Source of the DNA: Daucus carota subsp. sativus
Lineage: Eukaryota; Streptophyta; Magnoliopsida; Apiales; Apiaceae
Assembly: GCF_001625215.2 (NCBI RefSeq)
Contig: NC_030381.2
Location: forward strand, 56,132,714 to 56,196,713
Direction of reading: 5' to 3'
Length of the DNA: 64,000 nt
The stretch's first letter is position 1. Every line of letters starts with the position of its first letter. Positions 36,399 to 48,700 of the stretch are shown piece after piece. The translations under genes were made by a program, and so were the position numbers. Under the pieces are notes generated by a model. It was given only the letters and a program-made list of their open reading frames with translations. It was not told the DNA's origin and searched no databases.

Positions 36399-37101
36399 TA
36401 TTAATAGATGTAAACACCGAACAACATCCAAATCCAAATACAGGGTTGAGAGTTTTGAGACCCAATATCCTGTGGAACCGATTCATTTGATATTTAGAAA
36501 TACGGGTCTCGTCATTATATGCTTACGCTGACGCTGTAATTTATGATTCAAAGGCCAGGGTGGGCAAGCGAGGCGGGCTGCCGTACAAATTTCAAATTCA
36601 AAGGGAACACGAACCCTCTTCCTCGGTCTTGGCGTGAGCATCTTCATATACCACTACCTCCTATTCGTCTTCTCCATTCATTGCTTCCATTTTCTTTAAG
36701 GGTTTGATCTATCTACCTTTATCAATTATATTCGTTTTTTCCCCGCTGCAAGTAATTCTTTTCTCATTATTGATTTATTAAACAATATTCCTGCATATAA
36801 CACCTTACTTTCGTTAATTAATTTGCCGGCTATTCGTATTACTAACACCAGCTCCATGAATTTTAATTGGATCCAGTATCCACCATAGATATTGTCATTT
36901 TAGCCCCCATCCTACTTTTACACCATCTCTCTCTATCACACACACACCAACAGATGTCTACAAATATCATTGTATATTTTTCTCTTCCTCTTGTTGTTGT
37001 CTCACAGTTTGATCCTAACACCGTAATTTTAACCCTGTCTATTTTCAGTTGGAGGGGGACTTGAACTCAGTCTTTTACTTTTTAATTGAATCTGCCTCTC
37101 A
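36399..37101 (+). promoter_or_regulatory. Upstream region and 5'UTR of the host B3 gene
   Basis: About 700 bp between the Helitron end and the start codon at 37102. The part from about 36590 onward looks like a transcribed leader (CT-rich, CCTCTTCCTCGG, TCTTCTCCATTC) and may contain a 5'UTR intron. No second gene is seen. Confidence 0.45.
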
Positions 37102-39840
37102 ATGACTAGTAACAACTCCAACACCAACACCTACGAAGAGGCTCGGAAGCAACGCCTCCTTGAAAATAAAAAACGAATTGAGGTATGCGTCGACCACCTA
37201 GTGGAAAGGATATTTTCTCATCATCACTTGTTTTACAAATTATAGTTTCCAACAATGTATATTACATGCCAGTGTCAATTACAAAAACTTTTGTATCTCT
37301 CCAAATAATACCCCACAACAGATCAATGCAGATAATAGGTCTCTCTTAAATCCTTACGTTTTAACCTTTTACTGAAAAATATGAGAGCCACAGACTACTT
37401 ACATGATTTTTTGTAATGTAAAATATAACTACATATAAACAGCCACATTACATGATTACTTGTATTGTTTCTGTAATATTTGTATTTTATTCTACAGGAA
37501 TTGGGGATTTTGAAGATATCTAAAAGTTTGTCAGATATCACAAAATCTGGGAAGCCCCAGGTTATGCACCTAAATACGACGACTTCTTGATTTGATATGG
37601 TTATTAATATACGTAATGATCCAACCAATATTTTATTCTGAGTTTCATATCTAGAACCTCTATTGTATATGTAGAGACGTCAACCAAAACCTAGAGCAAC
37701 TAGCATCAGCATTTTGGAGCCAAGACGTTCCTCACGTGCACGTAACATCGTTTCTTCTTACCGCGATGATGTAAGTGACTGCCATTTATATGGTTTTTGG
37801 TTCAGTAACCAAAAAATGGTAATAGGAGAAGTGTTTAATAATGCCCTGTCTGTATTACAAAACTTTTTAAGTACCTACTGCAGTACTATCTTGTTTTTTT
37901 TATCATTATGCCCCTGTCTAAGTCCTAGAGGTCCTTTTTAGATTTCTTTTTGTGATTTTTTCTTCCTTTTACACACATCTATAAAATCAATATGTTCAGA
38001 ATATTCTCTCTCTCTTTTTTTTAATGACATTTTGTTTTGAATATACTTAACTGCATTTTATGCACAGATTGGTGTAGAGCTCCCTCTCATGCGTAAGAGA
38101 TCAAAATTCAATTCCTCATGGACAAGGTTAGAATTATACAATTGTGATAAATATTGTTTCCCCCTTCCTTTCTATATGTCTGCAAGCCTCTTTTGCAAAC
38201 TAACAGATTGGGAAATGTAGAATAATGACAAAAATTAGTGACAAAATTAAAATTTAAAGCTTAAAAATAAGCCAATGGACTATCTTGTACTGCCCAAAAT
38301 GTAAATGAGGTGAGAATATATAAGTTGGGAAATTAATTTTTTTTAATTTATTGACAGTAGTGTTGCAACAGAGTCATATGCCTTGAAAATAATAACATTG
38401 GTCCTATAAAAAATCGCATATGAAAAAGAACACACAAATAAAAAAAGGGACATGTACGAAAGGGAACTAAGAGGGAAGTACATACTATATTCTTCTTAAT
38501 GCTAGCTAAACTGCTTGTGTTCAGTTATCTTGCAAGGCCGGTTGATGAGGTCAAAAGTTCTACGCTTGAAGAAAGGAACGCTGCTATGAAATCTGCAGAG
38601 AAGATCCAATGCAGCCAGCAGTCTAAATTTCCATCTTTCATCAAGTCAATGGTCCGGTCTCATGTTTATAGCTGCTTTTGGTTGGTAAGTAGAATAGCTT
38701 TTGTTTTCATATCAAGGTCAAAAAAAAAAACGAACCTAGACAACTACTTAAATGCTGCCGAAGATATCTATCTCATTGTTCTTACAAGCTAAACAAATTA
38801 TTTGTTATCAACTTAGGGACTACCTACTTGGTTTTGTGAAGACCATCTCCCGAAGTCCGATGGAAATACCGAAATTGTATTGGAGGATGAGAGTGGCGCT
38901 GAATATGAAGCTGTATATATCAGCAAGAGAACTGGGCTCAGTGGTGGATGGAGAGCATTTGCTCTGGATCACAAGTTAGACGATGGAGATGCATTGGTAT
39001 TTGAATTGACTGAGCCAACAAGATTTAAGGTGTGTCTATGTTAGTATATATAAAGCATCTGTATGTAGTATCTTTTCCTTAGGTTGAATAACTTAGATCC
39101 TCAACTTCTGCATTGTTCATTTTGTTAAATTTGTAATCTGGATATTGCATAAGTTATGAAACTTATAGCACATACTAGTCAGTTTGTTGATTTGCTAATG
39201 TTGTGTTTGGTTGGGGTGAATGAATATTGAAGGAATGGAATAAAATTTGCATTATGTTATGGGCAAATGTTTAAAAATTTCATTCCTTGCACCCTATGCT
39301 AGAGAATAGAGATCACACCCCCAATTTGAGAAGGAATGCTCCATTCCTTCCTATACTCATTTTCTTCTCAAATCTCATCATAACTATTTTGCACTCAATT
39401 TATTTTCAGAACTTTCCTCCTACCTCTACTATTTTCATTAATTTTTTGTCATTCCATTCCATTCTCCCCAATTAAACACAACATAAGTGTTTCTTTAATT
39501 GATGCACCACAGTTTTTCTTAACTTGCACTACAGGTATACATAGTTAGAGCTTGTGATGATCCAGGCAAAGAAGAAATGTTAGAAGTTACTGAAGAAGAA
39601 AAAATTTCCAAGGAGGTACCAAAAGAGATCATGGCCAAGACAAATAGGAAAACTGAATCAAAGAAAGGAAGCAATTCTGTGCTTGTGTCAGGCAGAAAAT
39701 GGAAATGTGATGAGTCAAGCCTAGAAAATGATAATACCCTTGAAATCAGAGAAGAACTCAAAAGTTTGAAAGAGATTAAAGCAGAAGACAAGAAGAAGCC
39801 AATACGGGTATCATCCAGGAAACGAAGTAGTCGGCAGTGA
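37102..39840 (+). CDS. Single-B3-domain nuclear protein, At5g42700/At3g19184-like
   Basis: Seven exons give 325 codons plus stop: 37102-37182, 37498-37560, 37675-37770, 38068-38126, 38525-38684, 38817-39029 and 39535-39840. The N-terminus (YEEARKQRLLENKKRIEELG) is typical of this plant B3 group. It is followed by a basic region with ARNIVSSYRDD. The B3 domain spans about residues 135-236: FPSFIKSMVRSHVYSCFWLG, then GGWRAFALDHKLDDGDALVF, then FKVYIVRA. The C-terminal tail is Lys/Glu-rich and ends in the basic SSRKRSSRQ. The protein is presumed to be a DNA-binding transcriptional regulator. It belongs to a different B3 group from the two REM-like genes inside the neighbouring Helitron. Its sixth intron contains a Tourist-like MITE. 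Confidence 0.9.
39199..39483. mobile_element. Tourist-like MITE (PIF/Harbinger), 285 bp
   Basis: The ends TGTTGTGTTTGGTTGGGG and CCCCAATTAAACACAACA form inverted repeats, and TAA flanks both sides (39196-39198, 39484-39486). That three-base duplication is the PIF/Harbinger signature. It lies in an intron of the host B3 gene. A related sequence (GGAATGGAATGAAATTTG) appears near 45920 in the first intron of the eIF2-beta gene. Confidence 0.85.
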
Positions 39841-40882
39841 GAGCCTATAGGGTGTATATTAACTAATTAAAGTGTTAATGCCATACCAGTTAGAGCTTAA
39901 ACTTAAAAAATCTGGAGATTTGTCTTGTCTATGATTTTATTTAACTTATGCCAGAGGGACAGAATAGCATATGTCTGACTGCAACATATGTTTTACTAGT
40001 CGATATGGTACTGTGGCGGGGGACATAATATCTTTGTGTCAGGATTTTGGGGTGGTAGATTGATTACAATGACATTGTAATGCAAATATTTATCCACCAT
40101 CAAATGTCAGAGTTGCTACTAGTTTCTTTAGGAAATGCGTGTATGAGTAATAGATACTTATTGTTTTGATAGTGCTTAGACTATAGCATGTTTATTGCAT
40201 CGTCTGTTTTTATAGCATTAGAGTAGCATGCATGAGAAGGTTGCAACTGAGGAAAATGTCATGACTCACGATGCATAAAGACGAGGCAGAGGATTCCACC
40301 AGAATTCGTCAAAAATTTTACAAGGTACTTATCAGGCCATTTAGAGCATACGTGTTGTGAATTATGAAGGCGCGTGACTGGAATCTACATGTAGTTGTTT
40401 CAAGTCAAACATAAATACCATAGCGTATTAGTGAAGAGCTAGAAGGAGAGACGGGGCCGAGTGTCATAATATGAGCAACTAAAACCAAATTTCAAAGACT
40501 TTAAAACTCTTTGAGAGAACTTAATTTGTTGTTAGAGTTATGGGGATGTCAAACTAGGGTGCATAAACAAACCACTATAATGCGGAGACGCTCTTAGGTT
40601 GCAGCGTAGATTGATGGTTTGGGAGGACTTATATACTGCTAAGTTTGATATAGGGAAAAGGGTTAATTGACCAGAGAGTTTGATATAAGGAGAAATTTTA
40701 TTTGACCAGAGAAAAGTAGATGTGCATTTCAATTAAAAATAATAAAATTATTATTTTAAAATAAAAATACTTTACATATCAACAAGCTTCTATTATCATC
40801 TACAAAAAAGTTCAAGATACTACTGTAGAACTATTGATCTCTTGTAATGCCAGAAGGTTTACCTACTATACTACAAGGAAAA
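39841..40882. other. Intergenic DNA, no feature seen
   Basis: It includes the 3'UTR of the B3 gene. The remainder has only short chance frames and no repeat or RNA gene that I can identify. Confidence 0.5.
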
Positions 40883-41050
40883 TGCTTGGTGCACATAATT
40901 GTGTACAAAAACATGTACATAATGACATGTGGCAGATTTTAATTGGATGGCCCCCATGCATTTACACCAACCACTCCAATTAAAACCCACCACATCACTT
41001 GCCACATCATTATGTACAAATTTTCTGTACACAATTATGTGCACCTAGCA
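40883..41050. mobile_element. Small foldback MITE, 168 bp
   Basis: The left end TGCTTGGTGCACATAATTG pairs with the right end CAATTATGTGCACCTAGCA. The inner arms also pair (CAGATTTTAATTGG with CCAATTAAAACC), so almost the whole element can fold into one hairpin. No target duplication is clear, so the superfamily is not assigned. Confidence 0.75.
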
Positions 41051-41138
41051 CTACTCATACTACAATGCTATAGATCACTGCACATAATTAGTGAACCAAA
41101 GTTTGATCCAAGGGAGGAGGAAGAAGAAAGCAGCAATA

Positions 41139-42243
41139 TCATCTAGGTGTAATTGTGGGAATCACACCACTAACAAGTTCACTCCCAGAGACTTCTTCGG
41201 TTTGACAGGATGAAGATTGTGCAAGTATAGTATTCCGAGGATCAGAGTTTGTCAAATCTGTTGTTCTGGTATCTGACGCAGGGATCATGAACCATATTTT
41301 TTCAAGTTCCCGAACCACTTCTGCCATCGAAGGCCGGGCATAGGTATCTTCTTGGCAGCAACTGAGGGCTAAAGAAACAAATTTTTCCACACATTCAGAA
41401 GAATATGACCCCATTTGTTTATCAATGACCGAAAATATCATCCCAGATTGATATGCATTGTTGAGCTGGTAGAAGATAAACTCACAAGAGTACAATAATC
41501 AAAATTAAATAAAATCATATGAACGGAAGATGTAAATACAACCATGTGTGTTTGCATATGTTTCTACACATATGACTGGTAAACCTCATACACAATTAAT
41601 TGCCAGACTGTACCTCACGGACAATGTTTTTGCCATTTGAGATAGGTTGCGTCCCTGTCAAGAGCTCCAAATTTACAACACCAAGGCTATAAACATCACT
41701 TTTGTCAGTCAGCTTATCACTTAACATATACTCTGGATCAAGATACCCCTGCAAATGAAGTGCCACTGAGTTTAATGTTTACTATATGCAACTCACACTT
41801 CGCATGTAAAGGGACAAAGAGGTTTTTACCGGAGTACCCTTAACAACTGTAGATACATATTCAGGCAGAAGTCCTTCCTTATCAGGGACCGGAGCAAGTC
41901 GTGATAGTCCAAAGTCAGCAACCTTGGCAGTCAGTTTCTGGTCCAATAAAATGTTACTGGTCTTGATATCTCGATGAAATATAGTAGGATCAGCTTCTGT
42001 ATGCCCTTGGCTGAGCCCAACAAAATACTTGTTCTCATAACAAAATTTAAATACTCTGAAGACATCCCTGTTACAACCCCCACCGAAAAACAAAATATAC
42101 AGCTAGTTAAATTAATACGATATCCAGATCGACTAGCACAAGAACATATGTGCTAGGGAATCATAGGAAACGTATAGACAAACAATTGTACCAGATAGGT
42201 GATCCCTCAGGGTGCCATTAGGCATTAACTCATAAACTAACAT
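41139..42243 (-). pseudogene. LRR receptor-like kinase fragment (At1g06840 type), 3' kinase lobe only
   Basis: Minus-strand exon-like blocks 42243-42192 (MLVYELMPNGTLRDHLSG), 42067-41830, 41748-41614 and 41465-41139 match the C-terminal part of this receptor-kinase group. Visible kinase motifs are [11 protein letters not shown] (catalytic loop), DFGLSRL (activation segment start), [20 protein letters not shown] and RPSMAEVVREL. The Leu-rich repeats, membrane segment and the ATP-binding lobe are missing. In the second block the expected helix before the catalytic loop (GSAKGILYLHTEADP) is broken: the residues between KGI and HTEADP are lost and the frame shifts. The remaining exon joins are good, so decay is fairly recent. 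It cannot make a working kinase. Confidence 0.8.
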
Positions 42244-42919
42244 CTGCATGCAACGAGCAGAAGAAAGTAATTCAATTTCCAGTGTTCATACTTGGTGAAA
42301 AATGGGGATGCCAAAATAATCTATCTCAAATGTGAAATTTTGGATTTACCTAACTCAATTTTTTGGATTTTATTTTTAAACCTGATTTTTTGGGATATTA
42401 GGTATTAACGGATCCGTGAACCGAATCCAAAATCCGAAAAAACACGAATTTATACACACACATAAAATACATGTATCAATCGTATTATTCATTAAATATT
42501 TAATTAATAAATATAGAAAAAAAATTCCATCATTTCTCCAAAAAATCATTGAAAATTAATTATAATATTTCAACTGGTTCCACTGTAGAACTATAGTTGT
42601 CTAGAGTGGTTCTGCAGTAGAACCAAATAATTTTAATAACTCATAATAAAATAATAATTAGAACGTAAATTAACTGTCGTTAATATTTTAAGTTTCATAT
42701 TTGGGTTTTAGAATGATAGATTTATACTTGAAATTAAATTGCCTGGCGGCTAGAGTTTATGGTCTTTAGTCCCTAAACCCTCGAGCCTAAACCCTAATAA
42801 AGTGATTTAACGGTTTTTAATATTTTAGGAATGATTGATTTATAATTAAAAAACATTTTAGGGTTAAATTGAAAACGCTACATGATATCGCGTTTGGGTG
42901 TTAAACGCTACACAAAGTA
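42244..42919. other. AT-rich intergenic DNA
   Basis: It contains a short block of CGGATCCGTGAACCG-type low-complexity sequence near 42410-42450 and telomere-like AAACCCTAA pieces near 42777-42800. No gene is seen. Confidence 0.5.
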
Positions 42920-43445
42920 TAGGGTTAAAAATGGGGTGGTGAAAATGGAAAACCCGCCCCGAATGGGGCAGATCTGCTCCGCTAATATGGGGAATGGGGT
43001 AGTGACGTGGAATAATTTTCTGCCCGGCCAAAATATGGGGCAAGAATGGTATTTGTTGAATCACCGCCCCACATATATTTAATATAAAAAAATAATTATA
43101 TTTAATATAATATATTTATTATATTTAATATTATTATTTTATAATACACAAAACTATAATTTTACATGTATAACATGCCTCTTTGATTTCTATTATATTA
43201 TTTTTTTTTGCTTTTAATATACATGTCTCGTATATTTTTATTAAATTCTGAAGAAAAAATTAATAAATTTTAAAATAATTATTTAAAGGCAACAGGACGG
43301 GCAGGATGAAATTATATTAAATTCTTGGTGGGACGGGGATGAGGATTAAAAATAAATCCCCGCGGGGAATGGGGCGGGGACGGGACAAAAAAAAAAATAT
43401 GGGGCGGGGCTGGGAAATGAAGTCCCCGCCCCATTTTTAACCCTA
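42920..43445. mobile_element. hAT-like MITE with GC-rich ends, 526 bp
   Basis: The ends TAGGGTTAAAAATGGGG and CCCCATTTTTAACCCTA are mirror images. Flanking 8-mers ACAAAGTA and ACAGAGTA agree at 7 of 8 positions. The sub-terminal sequence is a run of GGGGCGGGGA-type units. The interior is AT-rich and encodes nothing. Confidence 0.8.
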
Positions 43446-43784
43446 ACAGAGTAACGTGTTAATTTGATAATTGGCTTGAACGTTACCTTGAGTTCGGTTT
43501 TGGAGGGTTTTGACCTCCAACGGCACATGAAGTCACATCTTGTATCTGGCAAATAAAAACTTAAACACCTCACACGCTACATGATATAACGTTTTGATCT
43601 ACATGATGAGGCGTCGCTAAATGGTAATGAGGGCCATATATTCGGTAAGTTGATATTTGGGGTATTAATCTATCAAATTTGGATATTCAGGGACAACACC
43701 CTACAATAATTAGGTCCTAAATTTATTGTATTTTAACGCAAATTGTTTGCTATACTTTTTATTATATATAGCACAATCAATATA
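43446..43784. other. Intergenic DNA flanking two transposons
   Basis: It has an ACGCTACATGATAT motif at about 43573 that also occurs near 42877 on the other side of the hAT-like MITE. This suggests an older repeat that the MITE interrupted. No gene is seen. Confidence 0.4.
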
Positions 43785-44936
43785 TCAATATATTTATATA
43801 AAGGAGAAGCGAGGGGCGTGTAGGTGACACCTCCGTTTTATTTTTCTAATTTTCTGAAATTTTCGGATGAAAAATATCAAAAATTAGAACTACCTTTTTT
43901 AGTTTCGGATATATTAGAAGCAAGTTTCAGAATCCGATTTTGTTTTAGATTATTTATGGAATATAGCGGCTTGAAAGTTTTAATCTGATTTTGTTTCAGA
44001 TTATTTAATTATGGGAAAGAGTAGCACACAAGTCTTTTTGCACCTATAAATACCCCTATAGGTTGTAGGATTTTGGATCATCGAAACACAACCTACTCTC
44101 TCAATACTACAACCCTACCTCTCTCTGGTGATAGTTCTCTCGCTCGATTTCTAATTCGGTGGTGTCGTTCTTCTGCTGCAACGATGAGTGAAGGCTGTTT
44201 ATACGGTATTAAAAAAAATGTTGTTGCAAGCAAAGGTAGTTATAGACCACTATGTGGGAGTCGACAAATCCAAACACGGGAAAAGAATATAGTCTTGACA
44301 TAATTTTGATGAATGATATTAATAAATTAACTATCAGTGATGTATGTTTGTTGGTTATTCTTTTATAATATTTGTTTTGTTAATCGGACATGTTTGTGGT
44401 TGTTAATTTTTATATGATTTACTTTGGACACAGAAAAATATTATTCATGCATTATCAGCTTGCTCCGTTCAAGCAACTTTTAAGCGAAGGCTGTTTATAC
44501 AGTATTAAATAATAAAGGTTGTTACAAGAAAGGGTATATAGACCGCTATCTCACATATTTAAGTTAGATATTTTCGTGCACAATCAATCCAAAAAATTTG
44601 AAGGAAAGTGACAATGTAAGAACATGATTATTTTTCAAAAAACAAAACATAAATAAAATTAAGATTCATCGTGCTTTAAATTGTTAATTACGTGTAGAAA
44701 TTTATTTTCATTTTTTCACCATGAATTATAGTCCAATTTTGCAATTTTATATATTAGTATTGGTATTACATCAAAATTTTTATAATATAAAATTTATTTT
44801 ATCCTACAAATATTAATTTTTAATCATTAATATATTTTTTATAGACATCCACAAAATTATTTCATTCTATAAATATTAATATTGAATCATTAATATAATT
44901 TTTATAGGCTGCCGCAACGCGCGGTTTCTCAACTAG
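43785..44936 (+). mobile_element. Non-autonomous Helitron H1 copy e, full length, 1152 bp
   Basis: It begins TCAATATATTTATATAAAGG preceded by A and ends with a stem (GCTGCCGCAACGCGCGG) and TTTCTCAACTAG followed by T. These are exact Helitron rules with no target duplication. It shares its whole length with copies c and d. Inside are TATAAATACCCC (about 44046), a CT-rich leader and ATGAGTGAAGGC with a short frame (MSEGCLYGIKK, then SKGSYRPLCGSRQ) ending near 44303. It needs a helicase in trans; that at 18.4-25.7 kb has different termini. Confidence 0.92.
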
Positions 44937-44993
44937 TATAATATATGTGTGAATATGATACGCACCAAATTATTATATAACACTTACATATAT

Positions 44994-45425
44994 AGGGATA
45001 GGATCAAATAAAAACTTTTTTAAGTTACAAACTTACAAACTTTTTTTATTCTCCCATCGTGTTAATCTTTAGTTATATAAAGTATCCATATTGAAAATTT
45101 TTCAAAAAACATCACAATTTTTAAAAATAACGCATAAATAAATCGCGTTTTCAACACATTTATAACTGGGGTTCAACATCGGGTGTTGAACACTAATTAT
45201 CATTGTGTTGAATATATCTAAAAAGATGTTTAAACTATACCTATGGAGTTTGGGTAGGGTCTAGAAACATGAATATTTGTTATATAACATGTTTACCTTG
45301 GTTTATGTACTTCTCCACCACTATTTTGATCGATGTTCAACAAAATATGTTAAAAAAATGTTGAACTCAAGTTATATATGTGTTGAACAAAAAAAGTTTG
45401 TAAGTTTGTACCAGAACCCTCCCCT
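44994..45425. mobile_element. MITE with 8-bp target duplication, 432 bp
   Basis: It starts AGGGATAGGATC and ends ACCCTCCCCT, with ACATATAT on both sides (44986-44993 and 45426-45433). Sub-terminal TTACAAACTTACAAACTTT on the left pairs with AGTTTGTAAGTTTGTA on the right. An 8-bp duplication fits a hAT-type element. The short frames inside are not genes. Confidence 0.75.
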
Positions 45426-45593
45426 ACATATATATATATATATGAAAAATATTAAGTATGACAGTTTTGATGGGCACTTCCGAACCCATTTTAGTCAATT
45501 GCTCTTGTTGAAATAGTATTTACTCTTAAAAAAAATAAAAACAGTAAGGGAGTATTTTACCAGTCTGGTTGTCTGCGTTTTTATCGAAAGGCA

Positions 45594-45602
45594 AAACCCT
45601 AA
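45594..45602 (+). promoter_or_regulatory. Telo-box AAACCCTAA upstream of the eIF2-beta gene
   Basis: The motif lies about 140 bp upstream of the start codon, in the 5' leader or promoter. Telo-boxes are common in plant genes of the translation apparatus. A 5'UTR intron follows at 45631-45729 (donor GAGGTAAGT, acceptor GATTTCAG). Confidence 0.55.
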
Positions 45603-45738
45603 GCCAAAAGTCAAAAGATTGAGTTCTGAGGTAAGTCCGGCTCTGTTTATGTTTTTAAGATTTCCGTTGTTAATCGGTTGATTAACAGACAGACACATGC
45701 GTTAATATATTACTCGTATTTGATTTCAGACATCAATC

Positions 45739-48700
45739 ATGGCTGACCAAGAACAAATTCTTGATTCTGCTGCTGCTGATGTAATTCTTCTTACCTCTTC
45801 CATTAAATACGCTGTGCTACATCTCCGTTTCCTGTTTACTTGCTTGTCTATACCCCTTATCTCGTAATTGCAATTAATTTTTTAGGCTCAGTTCACTTGT
45901 GGAATTGAAATAGTGGGAATGGAATGAAATTTGTACTCTAAATTGAGGTTGATTGAAGAAAATATATATAATTTTCATTCCTTCAATCATTCCATTCCAA
46001 ACTATTTGAAATATAAATCTAACCCACATATTTTGGAATGAATGCTCATTCCACTTCTTAATGTTTTCTTGCAATCTCCGTCACAAAAATTTTAGACTCA
46101 TTCATGTTTAGTCACTGTTTGACTTTTTCCCCAAATATTTTGTCTTGTTTTGTCTTTTTTGTGGGCAAATTGACTGAACTTTGACTACAATTTACTTGTT
46201 ATCCTTTTATGATTACAAGATTTGAAAGATACATGTTAAAGTAGATAAATGTACTTTCTAGTGGTGCAAATTTTATTACATCTCTATTTATATTTTATGT
46301 GCAATTTTGTCAAAATTTGGTCAATTTGACCACAAAAAAGTCAAATAAGACAAAAGATTTGGGACAGAAGGAGTATATTTTTTAACTTCTAAAATCACAA
46401 TATTGAAACTTATCTTGCTTATTTCAGTCATTTCAATCTAATATTTTGGACGTATATACTGTATTAATTTAAACAACTAGGAGAATTTATGCTGTTATAT
46501 AGAGTAATGCTAGAGATACCAAATTAGGTACAAAATTTGTTACAAAATGACGTGGCATCGATGATGTGGCGGTTTGGAATGATTTAATTGGAGAGATTAA
46601 TGTAAATGCAGGGGGATCTATTGTTGTTGTTGTTGTAGTTGTTGTTGGTATTGTTATTGCTAGTGTGACCAATAAAAATATGACACGTGTCATTTTATAC
46701 CCATTTTTGTATCAATTTGGCACATTTAGCATTTTCTTGTTTGATTTAAACTAATAAAATAAAATAAATAGCTTCTATTAATTAGTTCAACCCTATTTAC
46801 TCCTTTCTTCCACAATCCAAGCCTTAGAGGTCATTTGTCTGACACTAAATTACTCGGGTTTTACATGGGTACATGGGAAGTGATAACCCATCTAGTTGTC
46901 TGGTTTACCAAAAACATGGGAAGTGTAAGTTACTCGGCAGTTATAATACCTAAGTCATATAGGAAGTCACGTATCCATAATCCACCCCCCCTTGAATTAC
47001 TCACACTTCTTCTTCTTGCATTAAGTAGCTCCTGCTTTAAGTTTAATTTTTATGTAATGTACTATTGAAAATACCTGAGCTAATTTGAAATAATATATTG
47101 ATACATATAATAGTAGTAGTAGTACTCGTAATAATAATAATACTTATTATTATAATTAGTTGAATTAAAAATAAAAATTAAAGATTATTATTATTATCAT
47201 GTGAATTATATTTCTTCATTAAAAATCTAGAATTCGTACTCTTAATTTAACAAAAAGATAACATGAAAAGAAGAATGCATTAATAATAATATTTTTTCAA
47301 AACTTTATAAATATAATCAAATCTAAAATCAGGAATAAGTTTGAATTATTAATTTGCTTGATAATTTAATATAAAAGATATCTTAGACCACTGTTATAAC
47401 AAGGGAGAGGAATATAGAGAATATATTGATCAAATTATTTTGCAATAGATAAAAGGACACAATAATTATTCAAAATCTATGATATAATAAATTTATAATT
47501 TAGTTAAACAAAGTGATGGATATAAGAAAGTACAAAATTCTTTTTGTAAAACAAAAAGTTTATTGGACTTCCCATGTCGTTTTTATAGAAGAGAAGTATA
47601 ACTTCCTTGGGTAAATTACTTCCTACGTTCAACCAGACATGAGACAACCACTTAAAGAGTATTAAAAAGATCAAGGCCTAGCCAGATTTAATCACAATCA
47701 GGTGACACTCGAAGTTTTGAACAAATCATCTAGTCAGGCTTCATATGATTACACTCAGTGAACTTGTTGTCATAATGTTACATTCTACTGTATAACATTG
47801 CATTCCATTATGCTTTCGTATGTCATGTCCTATTAACTGAGCAATCATTCATTTTTACCTTGATTTTAGATTGCCCCATTTGATCCCACAAAAAAGAAGA
47901 AAAAGAAGAAGGTTGTTATTCAAGATCCCACTGATGAGCCTGTGGACCAAATAGTAGAAAGTACTGAAAATCTAACTGGTATACTAGCTAAACTGTGCGG
48001 TATCACAAGTAAACATTTTTTGAATTTATATAGTATGGCTGTAGTGATGATTCCCTTCAGAACTCTGAGAGTTGGTATAGTGTAATAATTTTCTCCATAA
48101 ACTTGCAGCAACTGATGGCACTGACACTGCGTTTGCTGGCTTGAAAAAGAAGAAGAAGAAGCAGGTTAATAATCTCACTATCTTTCAGGAGAATGTTATG
48201 CATGTATTTTTCTAAATCTCCTGACCTAAGCCAATCTGAATTGCAGGTGCAAACTGATCTGTTGGATGATGAGAAAGAAAACATGGCAGATGATTTGGAT
48301 GGTACTGTTGTTAATGTTTACTGTATATAGGAACTGCAGTCAACAGATCTTCCAATATTACTTATCATAACCTCTGAGATTCAAATTGTACTCATTTCTG
48401 CAGATATCATTGGGGAAGATGAAGATGGAGAAGGCATCATATTGCAACAGCAGTTACCCTGGGAAGGAACTGAGCGAGATTATGAATATGAAGAGGTCTG
48501 TATTCTATTTCAGAATTGGAGAATTGCATTGCATATTATTATAATTCTGTTTCGGTTATAACATTGCTGAGCCCTTTTAGGCTTATGAATTGTATTGACT
48601 AGTTTTGTTCTCAAGTTCACTAGTTTGAAATTTGATTTTCTTTGTATTATAAATTTATTGATTTTTTTAATGATCTATAAGGTTATTAGGCCTATAAATG

